64,000 nucleotides of DNA from Salinivirgaceae bacterium. Lineage in GTDB: Bacteria; Bacteroidota; Bacteroidia; Bacteroidales; Salinivirgaceae. Positions 1 through 8,093 of this stretch are shown piece after piece (position 1 is the stretch's first letter; the number at the start of each line of letters is the position of its first letter). The notes below the pieces were generated by a model. That model worked only from the letters and a program-made list of their open reading frames with translations. It did no database searches and was not told where the DNA came from. Both the position numbers and the translations under genes were made by a program. Location: NCBI GenBank assembly GCA_027858775.1, contig JAQICA010000303.1:1-64000 (forward strand), in the 5' to 3' direction.

Positions 1-2090
1 TCTGTAGTGCCATGTTCTTCAACTTCCTGACCCCAAGTATCCCAATTGTCCGTGTACGATGTAAAATTGAGAATTTTGTTCTGACTAAACGTCATGTTTC
101 CCGTCCATTTAAGCCAATCGGCAGGCGCAATTCCCCACATAATTTCAATTCCTGCACGATAACTTTCATCTACGTTTTCCATAATGGCACTTCCCACATC
201 ATTAATGTTTCCGGTTAGCACCAATTGATCGTAATAGTACATTAAATAGGAGTTCGCTTTAACGCTCCATTTTTCATTCATTATGCTGCCTCCCAGTTCA
301 ATATTGTAAAGCTCTTCCGGTTTTGGCGTAGGTTTATTCAGGTCTGCATCTATAATCGTGGTTCGGTTCGGCTCTCTGTTGGCTTTTGCCAAATTCAGGT
401 AAGCCGATATATTATCAGAGGGCTGCAGAAATACACCAAATTTTGGATTCACAAAATCGTAATCGTGTTTTTGTGTTAAATCACGCATGTCGTCATCAAT
501 GCCATTAATTTTATAATCGATATGACGATATTGAAGATCGGCATACAGGTAGAGCGCTTTTGTAGCCATGTAGTTGACTCTTGCGTAGGCATTTGCATCA
601 TCTTTCACTCCTGTGTTTCTGTAGAACTCATGATTTGTAGAGAATGTTCCAATGCTGTTTTGTGCCCAGGTTATTTCGCCAAAGTGATCGCCATCGTACC
701 GATTCCACCCGCCACCAACGGTTGCCTTAATCTTTTCGTAATTAAATTTTACGGAACCTATTCCACCGTAGAAAATATTGTCTAGGTATTTACGAATTAC
801 CACATCGCTTCGCGTAATAGTGTCATCTGATACAATGATGTTGTCAGCCGCAAAATCTGCTATTTTCTTATCGTATTTGTACGATTCGTAATACCCAAAA
901 CCGTTAGTTTGGTGGTAAGCCGCGTTGGCAGTGATGTTTTCAGAAATGGTACGCGTGTAAAATACCTGGTAATGATCTTGTTGGTAATTATCCGTCTGGT
1001 TGTCGTACAAATATCGGTTAAATGTGCGGGCATCAGAATCGAATAAATTGTCGGTTTCTTCTTGCGAGTAGCCTGAATTTTGAGCAAATTCCCTCATAGC
1101 TGCAGTGTCGCCGTCGAGTTTGGCTTTAGGAATGCCTTCCCATGCCTGGTATGTGCGCTCTTTCCCTGAAAAGATATTGACACGAACAATGTTTTTGTCG
1201 CCACGGTAGGTGCCCGATGCAAAGAACGATTTTAAGTCAGACGAGGCGCGATCAATAAAACCATCACTTTTAATGCGCGATAACCGGGCATCGAAGCTGT
1301 AAATACCGTCAATAAGACCTGTTCCTGCTTTAAAGGTATTCTTTTGTGTGTTAAAAGAACCAAAAGCATTGTTTACTTCAGCGTAAGGCGATACCTCAAT
1401 GTCGTTGGTCTGAAAGTTAACCGAGGCTCCAAAAGCCGCCGCTCCATTGGTTGATGTGCCTACGCCGCGTTGTACCTGAATGGTGTTCGTGCTTTCTGCA
1501 AAGTCGGGCATGTTTACAAAAAATACGCCGTGCGACTCGGCATCATTCAAAGGAACATCGTTTACCGTTACGTTTATACGGTTAAGATCGGTTCCCCGAA
1601 TGCGAAAGCTGGTGTAACCAATACCTGCGCCGGCATCAGAAGTTGTTACCACCGAAGGCGTCAGTTGTAATAAGTACGGGATGTCTTGTGCCGAACGGTT
1701 CGAACTAATCTCTTCTCTGCCAATGTTCGTGTGGCTTGTTGGCGTTTTGTCTGTAGCACGTGTCGAAGAAATAGTTACTTCTTTTGTTTGAAAAACCTGT
1801 TTTTCGAGTACTACATTCACTGTTTTGTTGCCCTCCAAAACAATGGGCTTTTCCTGAAATTTGTACCCAATGTAGCTGACTTTTAATAAATAAGCTCCAT
1901 TTTTAAGGTTGCGGAAAACAAATTGTCCATCTTCGTTTGAAATGGTTTCATAGTTTCCCGGCTGAAGGTAAATGGTTGCACCACTTAGTGGTTCTTTTTG
2001 TTTGTTGGTCACAACCCCATTGATGAGATTTTGCGCATTGGTACTAGCAAACGTTAGTACTAATGCAATGCTTAAAATTGCACTTTTCAT
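1..2090 (-). CDS. TonB-dependent outer-membrane receptor, 3' end beyond the window; probable thiamin-related uptake receptor
   Basis: Manual translation of the minus strand from ATG at 2088-2090 gives MKSAILSIALVLTFASTNAQNLINGVVTNKQKEPLSGATIYLQPGNYETISNEDGQFVFRNLKNGAYLLKVSYIGYKF..., i.e. signal peptide and carboxypeptidase-like domain, then a plug domain (DIPYLLQLTPSVVTTSDAGAGIGYTSFRIRGTD). Frame stays open to position 1. Absent from the ORF track because no stop lies in the window. Preceded by a TPP riboswitch. Confidence 0.9.
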   Translation of the reverse strand, partial: MKSAILSIALVLTFASTNAQNLINGVVTNKQKEPLSGATIYLQPGNYETISNEDGQFVFRNLKNGAYLLKVSYIGYKFQEKPIVLEGNKTVNVVLEKQVFQTKEVTISSTRATDKTPTSHTNIGREEISSNRSAQDIPYLLQLTPSVVTTSDAGAGIGYTSFRIRGTDLNRINVTVNDVPLNDAESHGVFFVNMPDFAESTNTIQVQRGVGTSTNGAAAFGASVNFQTNDIEVSPYAEVNNAFGSFNTQKNTFKAGTGLIDGIYSFDARLSRIKSDGFIDRASSDLKSFFASGTYRGDKNIVRVNIFSGKERTYQAWEGIPKAKLDGDTAAMREFAQNSGYSQEETDNLFDSDARTFNRYLYDNQTDNYQQDHYQVFYTRTISENITANAAYHQTNGFGYYESYKYDKKIADFAADNIIVSDDTITRSDVVIRKYLDNIFYGGIGSVKFNYEKIKATVGGGWNRYDGDHFGEITWAQNSIGTFSTNHEFYRNTGVKDDANAYARVNYMATKALYLYADLQYRHIDYKINGIDDDMRDLTQKHDYDFVNPKFGVFLQPSDNISAYLNLAKANREPNRTTIIDADLNKPTPKPEELYNIELGGSIMNEKWSVKANSYLMYYYDQLVLTGNINDVGSAIMENVDESYRAGIEIMWGIAPADWLKWTGNMTFSQNKILNFTSYTDNWDTWGQEVEEHGTT

Positions 2091-2142
2091 AGTTCAAATT
2101 TTATTATTAAATAATATGCAATGGGGGGAACGGATACTATAA

Positions 2143-2222
2143 CTCTTCCCTTCGCCGGCATTACCCGGATCAGGTTCAAAGGGTGTGATCTCAGCCCGAA
2201 AATTTTGGGCACCCCCGATTGC
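2143..2222 (-). promoter_or_regulatory. TPP (thi-box) riboswitch
   Basis: Minus strand reads GGGGGTGCCCAAAATTTTCGGGCTGAGATCACACCCTTTGAACCTGATCCGGGTAATGCCGGCGAAGGGAA, which matches the conserved thi-box core (CTGAGA...ACCCTTTGAACCTGATCnGGnTAATnCCnGCGnAGGGA). Confidence 0.96.
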
Positions 2223-2495
2223 GACCTTTTTATACGTCGTTTCGGTATGCAATTACTGTTCCTAATGGTGGGGTTTTGTGCAAAAAAAATGCTTTTTTTT
2301 CCGATAGCTATCAGATTGTAATGAAATATGCAGACAGTTTTAACGAAGTTCTTTTGCTCTTTAGAAACTTGAAAACACTATGAGTAACGGGACATTTAAT
2401 GTGTTTTTAAGGAGGTTGAAGGCCAAAAGAACCAGTTTTAAACGTTGGTCATATGTAATAAAAAAGCTATTTTTGTGTCCAAAATATATTTAATT

Positions 2496-3341
2496 ATGAG
2501 TAAAATAAACGAATTGCAAAATACTGCCACGCAGGTTAGACGCGATATTGTTCGCATGGTACACGGTGTAGCTTCAGGGCATCCGGGAGGATCGTTAGGG
2601 TGCGCTGACTTTTTAACAGCGCTGTACTTCGAAATTATGAACCACAATCCAAAAAAGTTTGATATGGATGGGGAAGGAGAGGATTTGTTCTTTTTGTCGA
2701 ACGGACATATTTCTCCTGTTTGGTACAGTGTTTTGGCGCGTTCAGGATACTTCGATGTTAAAGAATTAGCTACATTTCGCAAAATTAACAGCCGTTTACA
2801 GGGACACCCAACCCCCGAAGAAGAATTACCCGGCATCCGTATAGCATCAGGATCTTTAGGTCAGGGACTTTCGGTTGCTTGCGGAGCTGCACTAACTAAA
2901 AAATTACGCAACGATAAATCAATTGTCTATACATTACACGGCGATGGTGAGCTGCAGGAAGGCCAGATTTGGGAAGCTGCAATGTTTGCCGCTGCACGTA
3001 AAATTGATAACCTTATTTCTACAGTTGATTATAACGGACAACAAATTGATGGCCCCGTAGATGAGGTGCTTAGTCTCGGCGATTTGAAAGCAAAGTGGGA
3101 GGCCTTTGGTTGGCATGTTTTTGAGATGAACGGCAATGATATGGAATCGATTGTAAGCGTTATGGCCGAAGCCAAAGCAGCTACTGGAAAAGGTCGCCCC
3201 GTGATGGTTCTTATGAAAACGGAAATGGGCTTTGGAGTCGACTTTATGGTTGGTACGCACGAGTGGCACGGAAAAGCACCGAGCGACGAGCAAAAAGATT
3301 CTGCTCTTAGCCAGTTGCAAGAAACGTTGGGCGATTACTAA
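2496..3341 (+). CDS. transketolase N-terminal (TPP-binding) subunit
   Basis: MSKINELQNTATQVRRDIVRMVHGVASGHPGGSLGCADFLTALYF... with GHPGGSLG, GSLGQGLSVACG and GDGELQEGQIWEA motifs; ends at ~281 aa, so only the N-terminal half of a full transketolase. Confidence 0.92.
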   Translation: MSKINELQNTATQVRRDIVRMVHGVASGHPGGSLGCADFLTALYFEIMNHNPKKFDMDGEGEDLFFLSNGHISPVWYSVLARSGYFDVKELATFRKINSRLQGHPTPEEELPGIRIASGSLGQGLSVACGAALTKKLRNDKSIVYTLHGDGELQEGQIWEAAMFAAARKIDNLISTVDYNGQQIDGPVDEVLSLGDLKAKWEAFGWHVFEMNGNDMESIVSVMAEAKAATGKGRPVMVLMKTEMGFGVDFMVGTHEWHGKAPSDEQKDSALSQLQETLGDY

Positions 3342-3412
3342 AAATGAGAAGCTTGAAAATTGGTTCGTAAGAATGAGATGTCGAAACCAGTTCTATTAAA
3401 TAATTAGGAATG

Positions 3413-3441
3413 AAAAGGTGCGATTAACTACGCACCTTTTT
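3413..3441. terminator. bidirectional hairpin terminator between convergent transketolase half and lnt
   Basis: AAAAGGTGCG-ATTAACTA-CGCACCTTTT inverted repeat with A/T tracts on both sides. Confidence 0.75.
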
Positions 3442-5031
3442 TCGTATTAGTAAGGTTACCAGAACATAAAGCATAATCAGCACTGTCGAGAATACAGCCA
3501 CTCGCCCAATGAAACTTCCATTTCTGGAAAAGTATGTGGCTTTATTGTTGGCCTTTATTGTTGCTTTTATGGTCGTTGCTTCCCACCAGCCGGTTTGCTT
3601 TATTACATCGCCCCGTTGATCGATAAAGGCAGAAATGCCTGTGTTGGCCGATCGTGCAATTGCCCGACGGTTTTCAATTGCCCGGAGTTTTGCATACCTG
3701 AAATGCTGCTTGTAACCCGGCGTATTTCCCCACCAACCATCGTTCGTAATTATGAAAAGCAATGATGCTCCTTTTCGAACGTACTCAGACACATATTCAG
3801 GGTAAACCGATTCATAGCAAATTATAGGGGCAATTGTCGAATTTTTGAATGTGAAAACACTCGACTCTTTCTGAAAACCTAAACTTCCTGTTGTACCACC
3901 CAGGTCGGCTGCTAAGTAATCCAAAAATTTAAAGTATTTGTAGTAGGGCATTTTTTCGACACCTAAAACAAGTTTCGACTTGTGGTAAATGTCGATGTCG
4001 AAAGGCGTAATTTGTAATGCAGCGTTATATCGATCGTACCAAATGTTGCTGCCCTTGAATTTTCGAGCTGTTGCAGGAATTATACTTGTGCCAGAATACT
4101 CGCGTTTTGTATTGGCTCCAATTACAAAAGCCAAATCCTCATTTTCTTTTAAAAACTCGCGAATCATTTGTATAGACGCGTAATTGTTGGTGTGCCGCTC
4201 CCAAATTGTTTCTACAATGGCTGTTTCTGGAGCTACAACATATTGTGTTTTTTCTGTGATGTTATTATCAGTGAGGTTTATTAACCTTGTTATTTGTTCC
4301 AACTTGCCCATCGATCCGAATTTTTCGTGATACGGATCAATGTTGGGTTGTAAAATGAGCACTTCTGTGTCGGTGCCTGTTTCTTTGTAATTACTATAAA
4401 TGGAATAGGAAACAATAATGGGCGAGACGATAATAATTAGTAGTAAAATGCTATTGGTAATCAGACGGTTCTTTGCTGTTGCACGATTCATCGCTAGTTC
4501 GCCAATGGCTGACATGATTAAAGTATTACTAAGCAAAACCCAAAGTGAACCGCCTAGTACCCCGGTATATTCGTACCATTGCACCAAATGTGTATTTGCC
4601 GAAAAGGCATTGCCTAGCGTTAGCCATGGCCATGATATTTCGGTATGAAAAAACATATGCTCAAATGCAAGCCACCAAATAATAAAAGCATAGCGGCCAA
4701 TCTTGTTTTTTGTTGCTTTTCGTGATAAATGATACGCCCAGAAAATAAGCGCCATTAAAGCGCTGTTCGCCAGTACTGCCAGAATGGCTCCAACGGGTGT
4801 GGCTTTATATATCCAATAAGTTGTGAGTATATTCCATATGAAAAATGCAATGTAGCTATAGTTAAAAACTTCGAAGTGGTTTTTATGGGGCGAGTTTGTC
4901 TGGGATTCCTCAATGAGGAGTAGAGGAACAAATGCAATAAATAGGAAAATGAGCCCCCATGAGCTATACCATGCTGTTGTAAGTAATAGGCCTGACGATA
5001 CAGCCAACGCAATTTTGTGAAATAATTTCAT
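3424..5031 (-). CDS. lnt: apolipoprotein N-acyltransferase
   Basis: Multiple N-terminal TM segments, then a nitrilase-like domain (VVAPETAI, PIICYESVYPEY, ITNDGWWGNTPG). Start chosen at internal Met (MKLFHKIALAV). Confidence 0.92.
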   Translation of the reverse strand: MKLFHKIALAVSSGLLLTTAWYSSWGLIFLFIAFVPLLLIEESQTNSPHKNHFEVFNYSYIAFFIWNILTTYWIYKATPVGAILAVLANSALMALIFWAYHLSRKATKNKIGRYAFIIWWLAFEHMFFHTEISWPWLTLGNAFSANTHLVQWYEYTGVLGGSLWVLLSNTLIMSAIGELAMNRATAKNRLITNSILLLIIIVSPIIVSYSIYSNYKETGTDTEVLILQPNIDPYHEKFGSMGKLEQITRLINLTDNNITEKTQYVVAPETAIVETIWERHTNNYASIQMIREFLKENEDLAFVIGANTKREYSGTSIIPATARKFKGSNIWYDRYNAALQITPFDIDIYHKSKLVLGVEKMPYYKYFKFLDYLAADLGGTTGSLGFQKESSVFTFKNSTIAPIICYESVYPEYVSEYVRKGASLLFIITNDGWWGNTPGYKQHFRYAKLRAIENRRAIARSANTGISAFIDQRGDVIKQTGWWEATTIKATIKANNKATYFSRNGSFIGRVAVFSTVLIMLYVLVTLLIRKKVRS

Positions 5032-5102
5032 GAAAAAACAGGTTATTGTTGCCGGACAAAAATACACATCGTCGGGCATAAATCAATTCATAAACCTGAA
5101 TT

Positions 5103-5477
5103 TTATGTCATTTTAGCTTTAAGTACCTTATCTACAGTTTTTCCAATTTTGTCTAGTAGGTAAGGTTTTGTAATAAGGTCGTCGAACCCCCCCTGTTCAA
5201 AGGTTTCGAAAAAATCTTCAGGGTTATGCGCTGTCAAAGCAATAATGGGTAAGTTCGATTTTAAATTTTCTCGAATGTGTTGCGTAGTCTCAATTCCATT
5301 CATTACAGGCATTTCAATGTCCATCAGTACCAAATCTATTTTGTCTGATTCAATGCAATTTAAAGCTTCTCTTCCATTGGAGGCCTGTGCATAATTGTAG
5401 CCAAGTTTTTTGATCAATTCAACCAGAAGAATGCGGTTAATTACAATGTCGTCAACAATCAAGATTTTATGTGGCAT
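5103..5477 (-). CDS. single-domain response regulator receiver
   Basis: ILIVDDIVINR...DLVLMDIEMPVMNGIE...IIALTAH...LITKPY; divergent from the che cluster. Confidence 0.88.
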   Translation of the reverse strand: MPHKILIVDDIVINRILLVELIKKLGYNYAQASNGREALNCIESDKIDLVLMDIEMPVMNGIETTQHIRENLKSNLPIIALTAHNPEDFFETFEQGGFDDLITKPYLLDKIGKTVDKVLKAKMT

Positions 5478-5593
5478 AACAAATTATATTAGTTTTTTTA
5501 ACTTCATAAAAGTAACAATAATATTCAATTTAAAATAAGGTAATTTAACGCATATTATTTCCTTAAAAATGTGCTAATATCGTAAAATGAAAA

Positions 5594-7375
5594 ATGCAAT
5601 TGAATACACCAATTGCAGCCTTAACTCCCTTGTACATGACAGATATAAGTTCGAAAGAAATACAAAGTATTATTAGTGATATCGTTCATGGATTCTCTTC
5701 TATCGACACGAAGGTTATGGAACTTAATGTAGTGAGTAATCAGGATTTTACTGCGCTCAATAAAATATTTAAAAACCACCATGAAACCACCAAGGGTATT
5801 TCTCAAAGCACATCGGCCATTATTGATCAGGTTCAGGCGCTGGAAAGGAATGCGGTATTCGGAAAACTCAAAGAAGTAGAGGGTAAATATCGGTTAATGC
5901 TAGATGAAACAAATGTGCAAGTGAGCGATTTCAATGTTGAAACGGGAACCCTAAAGACCGATTTTAAACACATATTTATTCCTATTCTTAATTTTAAGCA
6001 GAATATTTCCACACTACGATTTTTATTAGCAAATTTGAAACTTAACCAAGGATTGGTAGATAAGGAAGTGGATTGCGATGCAACAAAGTTGATTGATGAC
6101 CTGAACGAGAAAATTACCGGTATTCAGTCAGAAATACCTACCATTGCATCTGATATTGAGGAACTCAAAGAACAATATGCAACAGCTCAGGATTTGGGTT
6201 CGCATATTTTGCAGAATATCCTGCCTGATTTTGATATTCATACGGCTGGTTTGCATCAGCATCTGCAAACAATTACGGCCAGTATAGAAAAAACCATGAT
6301 CATAAACCATTCTGTGGACGAGCTTACCCAGCAGGGCTTTCAAAACCTAAACGAAGTTATTACTAACCTTCAGTACCACGATATTATCCGACAAAAAATT
6401 GAACATATTCAGCAAACACATCAAAGCATAATTGCCGAACTGAATAATCTCGACAAAGCTGAAAATGTAATCAAAAAAGGACTCGATTATGTGAAGCAAA
6501 TCCCTGAAATTACAGAAATTCAGGCCGGTCAACTTCTTTTGACTAATAAGGAATATCAAACAGCCATTGAAAATACTTCGCTTAAGCTTATTGAAACAAC
6601 AAAAACCCTCGAGGAAGTTAATGCACACACAAAAAATATTTTTGGAGATGTTGATGCAGAGAAAGTTGCTGAAATAGTACAAACGCACTTGGGGAATGTT
6701 AAAGCCTATAAACTTCAATTGTTTGAAAGTGTCGAAAAGCTTATCGCCGTAAACGAAACGCTACAAACGCATATAGGCAGGCAGAGCCAGCACTATCAAA
6801 AATTAGCGCAATTAGAGAATAAAATATCCTCGGTGGTAAAGGATTTGAACAAAATTATCACCAATAAAGACGAAGTAAAAGCTTTGGTAAGCAAGTTAGT
6901 TGCATTAATTAATGATATCAACGAATCACGAGCCAATATTGGTAAAATTATTCACGTGCATCAGAATAATCAGTTGGGCGCAATTGTTAATGAAATGCAA
7001 GCCCGAAAAGCCACATTCACTATAGATGATATTAGCGAGGACGAAATGAATGGGTTTTCAGGTGAACTGAAACAGATTAATAGCCAAATTGTGAATAATT
7101 GTACCTTATATACTAAGCTAGACATTGATTTGAAGACAACCTTGGAAAACATTAAGTATTACGATTTTTACGATGTGGAGGTTGAGGCAATCATTAGTCA
7201 GCTTAACCTTATTTATCAAAAAATTCTTCAGGTATCGGGTAATGGCGACGGCTCAACCGATTTACTCACAATCATGAAAAAGGCTTATACAATGAAATCG
7301 CAGCGCGATATACACGAAAAAGCATCTGACAATGAGCCGGAAGAAGAAGATGAAGATAATCTGGAGTTGTTCTGA
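5594..7375 (+). CDS. soluble coiled-coil protein of a chemosensory cluster, possible CheZ-like / atypical signalling protein
   Basis: 593 aa, no TM segment, heptad-rich; NLQYHDIIRQKIEHI (DxxxQ) motif; acidic tail EPEEEDEDNLELF; first gene of the che cluster. Confidence 0.6.
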   Translation: MQLNTPIAALTPLYMTDISSKEIQSIISDIVHGFSSIDTKVMELNVVSNQDFTALNKIFKNHHETTKGISQSTSAIIDQVQALERNAVFGKLKEVEGKYRLMLDETNVQVSDFNVETGTLKTDFKHIFIPILNFKQNISTLRFLLANLKLNQGLVDKEVDCDATKLIDDLNEKITGIQSEIPTIASDIEELKEQYATAQDLGSHILQNILPDFDIHTAGLHQHLQTITASIEKTMIINHSVDELTQQGFQNLNEVITNLQYHDIIRQKIEHIQQTHQSIIAELNNLDKAENVIKKGLDYVKQIPEITEIQAGQLLLTNKEYQTAIENTSLKLIETTKTLEEVNAHTKNIFGDVDAEKVAEIVQTHLGNVKAYKLQLFESVEKLIAVNETLQTHIGRQSQHYQKLAQLENKISSVVKDLNKIITNKDEVKALVSKLVALINDINESRANIGKIIHVHQNNQLGAIVNEMQARKATFTIDDISEDEMNGFSGELKQINSQIVNNCTLYTKLDIDLKTTLENIKYYDFYDVEVEAIISQLNLIYQKILQVSGNGDGSTDLLTIMKKAYTMKSQRDIHEKASDNEPEEEDEDNLELF

Positions 7376-7415
7376 TACAAGACAAAAATATAGAATCAAT
7401 GACAAAATATAGAAT

Positions 7416-7715
7416 ATGGCGCTAAAGGTAGAACGAAAAGGCGATGTGCTAAAATTACAATTCGATTCATCATTAAATGTACAAAACATTAGTGCAGTTT
7501 ATGATGAGTTGGCAGATGTGAATTTTGACAAGGCTAACCTGGAAATTTATTTTTCAGAAGAGAATATACCAGACTTGTCATTTCTGCAACTGATTGTATC
7601 CTTGCAAAAGGAGATATTATCGAGTGAGCAGAAAATCAAGTTGTTTGGCCCCTTGGATGATATGCATAAAACCATTATTTTGGGGTTGTTAAAAAATATT
7701 GAATTCGGAAAATAA
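7416..7715 (+). CDS. STAS-domain-like protein
   Basis: 99 aa MALKVERKGDVLKLQFDSSLNVQNISAVYDEL...IPDLSFLQLIVSLQKEI...LFGPLDDMHKTIILGL; STAS size and pattern, located between the coiled-coil protein and cheY. Confidence 0.6.
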   Translation: MALKVERKGDVLKLQFDSSLNVQNISAVYDELADVNFDKANLEIYFSEENIPDLSFLQLIVSLQKEILSSEQKIKLFGPLDDMHKTIILGLLKNIEFGK

Positions 7716-7727
7716 AAAAATACCACA

Positions 7728-8093
7728 ATGGGAAAAAAAATACTCATAGTCGACGATTCTGAGAGTATCAGGGAAGTAGTAAGCTTTACGCTCGAAAATG
7801 CCGGGCACGAAGTGCAAAAAGCTATAGATGGAGACGATGCCCTAAAATATTTAGATGGTGCAGCTTATGACTTAATTATTACCGATTTGCACATGCCAAA
7901 CAAAAATGGCATTGAGCTTATTCGGGAAGTTCGCAAATTAGACACTTATAAATTTATCCCAATCCTGTTTTTGACAACAGAATCCCAAACTACCAAGAAA
8001 AAGGAGGCTAAAGAGGCAGGCGCAACCGGATGGATTGTGAAACCATTTGTTCCGGAAAAATTATTAGCAGCAATCAATAAAGTTGTAAGGTAA
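7728..8093 (+). CDS. cheY: chemotaxis response regulator CheY
   Basis: KKILIVDDSESIREVVSFTLENAGHEV...DLIITDLHMPNKNGIELI...PILFLTTES...GWIVKPF; stop overlaps the cheA start (TAATG). Confidence 0.92.
   Translation: MGKKILIVDDSESIREVVSFTLENAGHEVQKAIDGDDALKYLDGAAYDLIITDLHMPNKNGIELIREVRKLDTYKFIPILFLTTESQTTKKKEAKEAGATGWIVKPFVPEKLLAAINKVVR

Noticed and set aside
2301-2316. Palindrome CCGATAGCTATCAG upstream of the riboswitch
   Set aside because: Short imperfect palindrome; no partner site or repeat copy seen here, so no functional claim.
12-2321. Short plus-strand ORFs in the first 2.3 kb
   Set aside because: They lie antisense to the partial TonB receptor or over the riboswitch and have no recognisable protein character.
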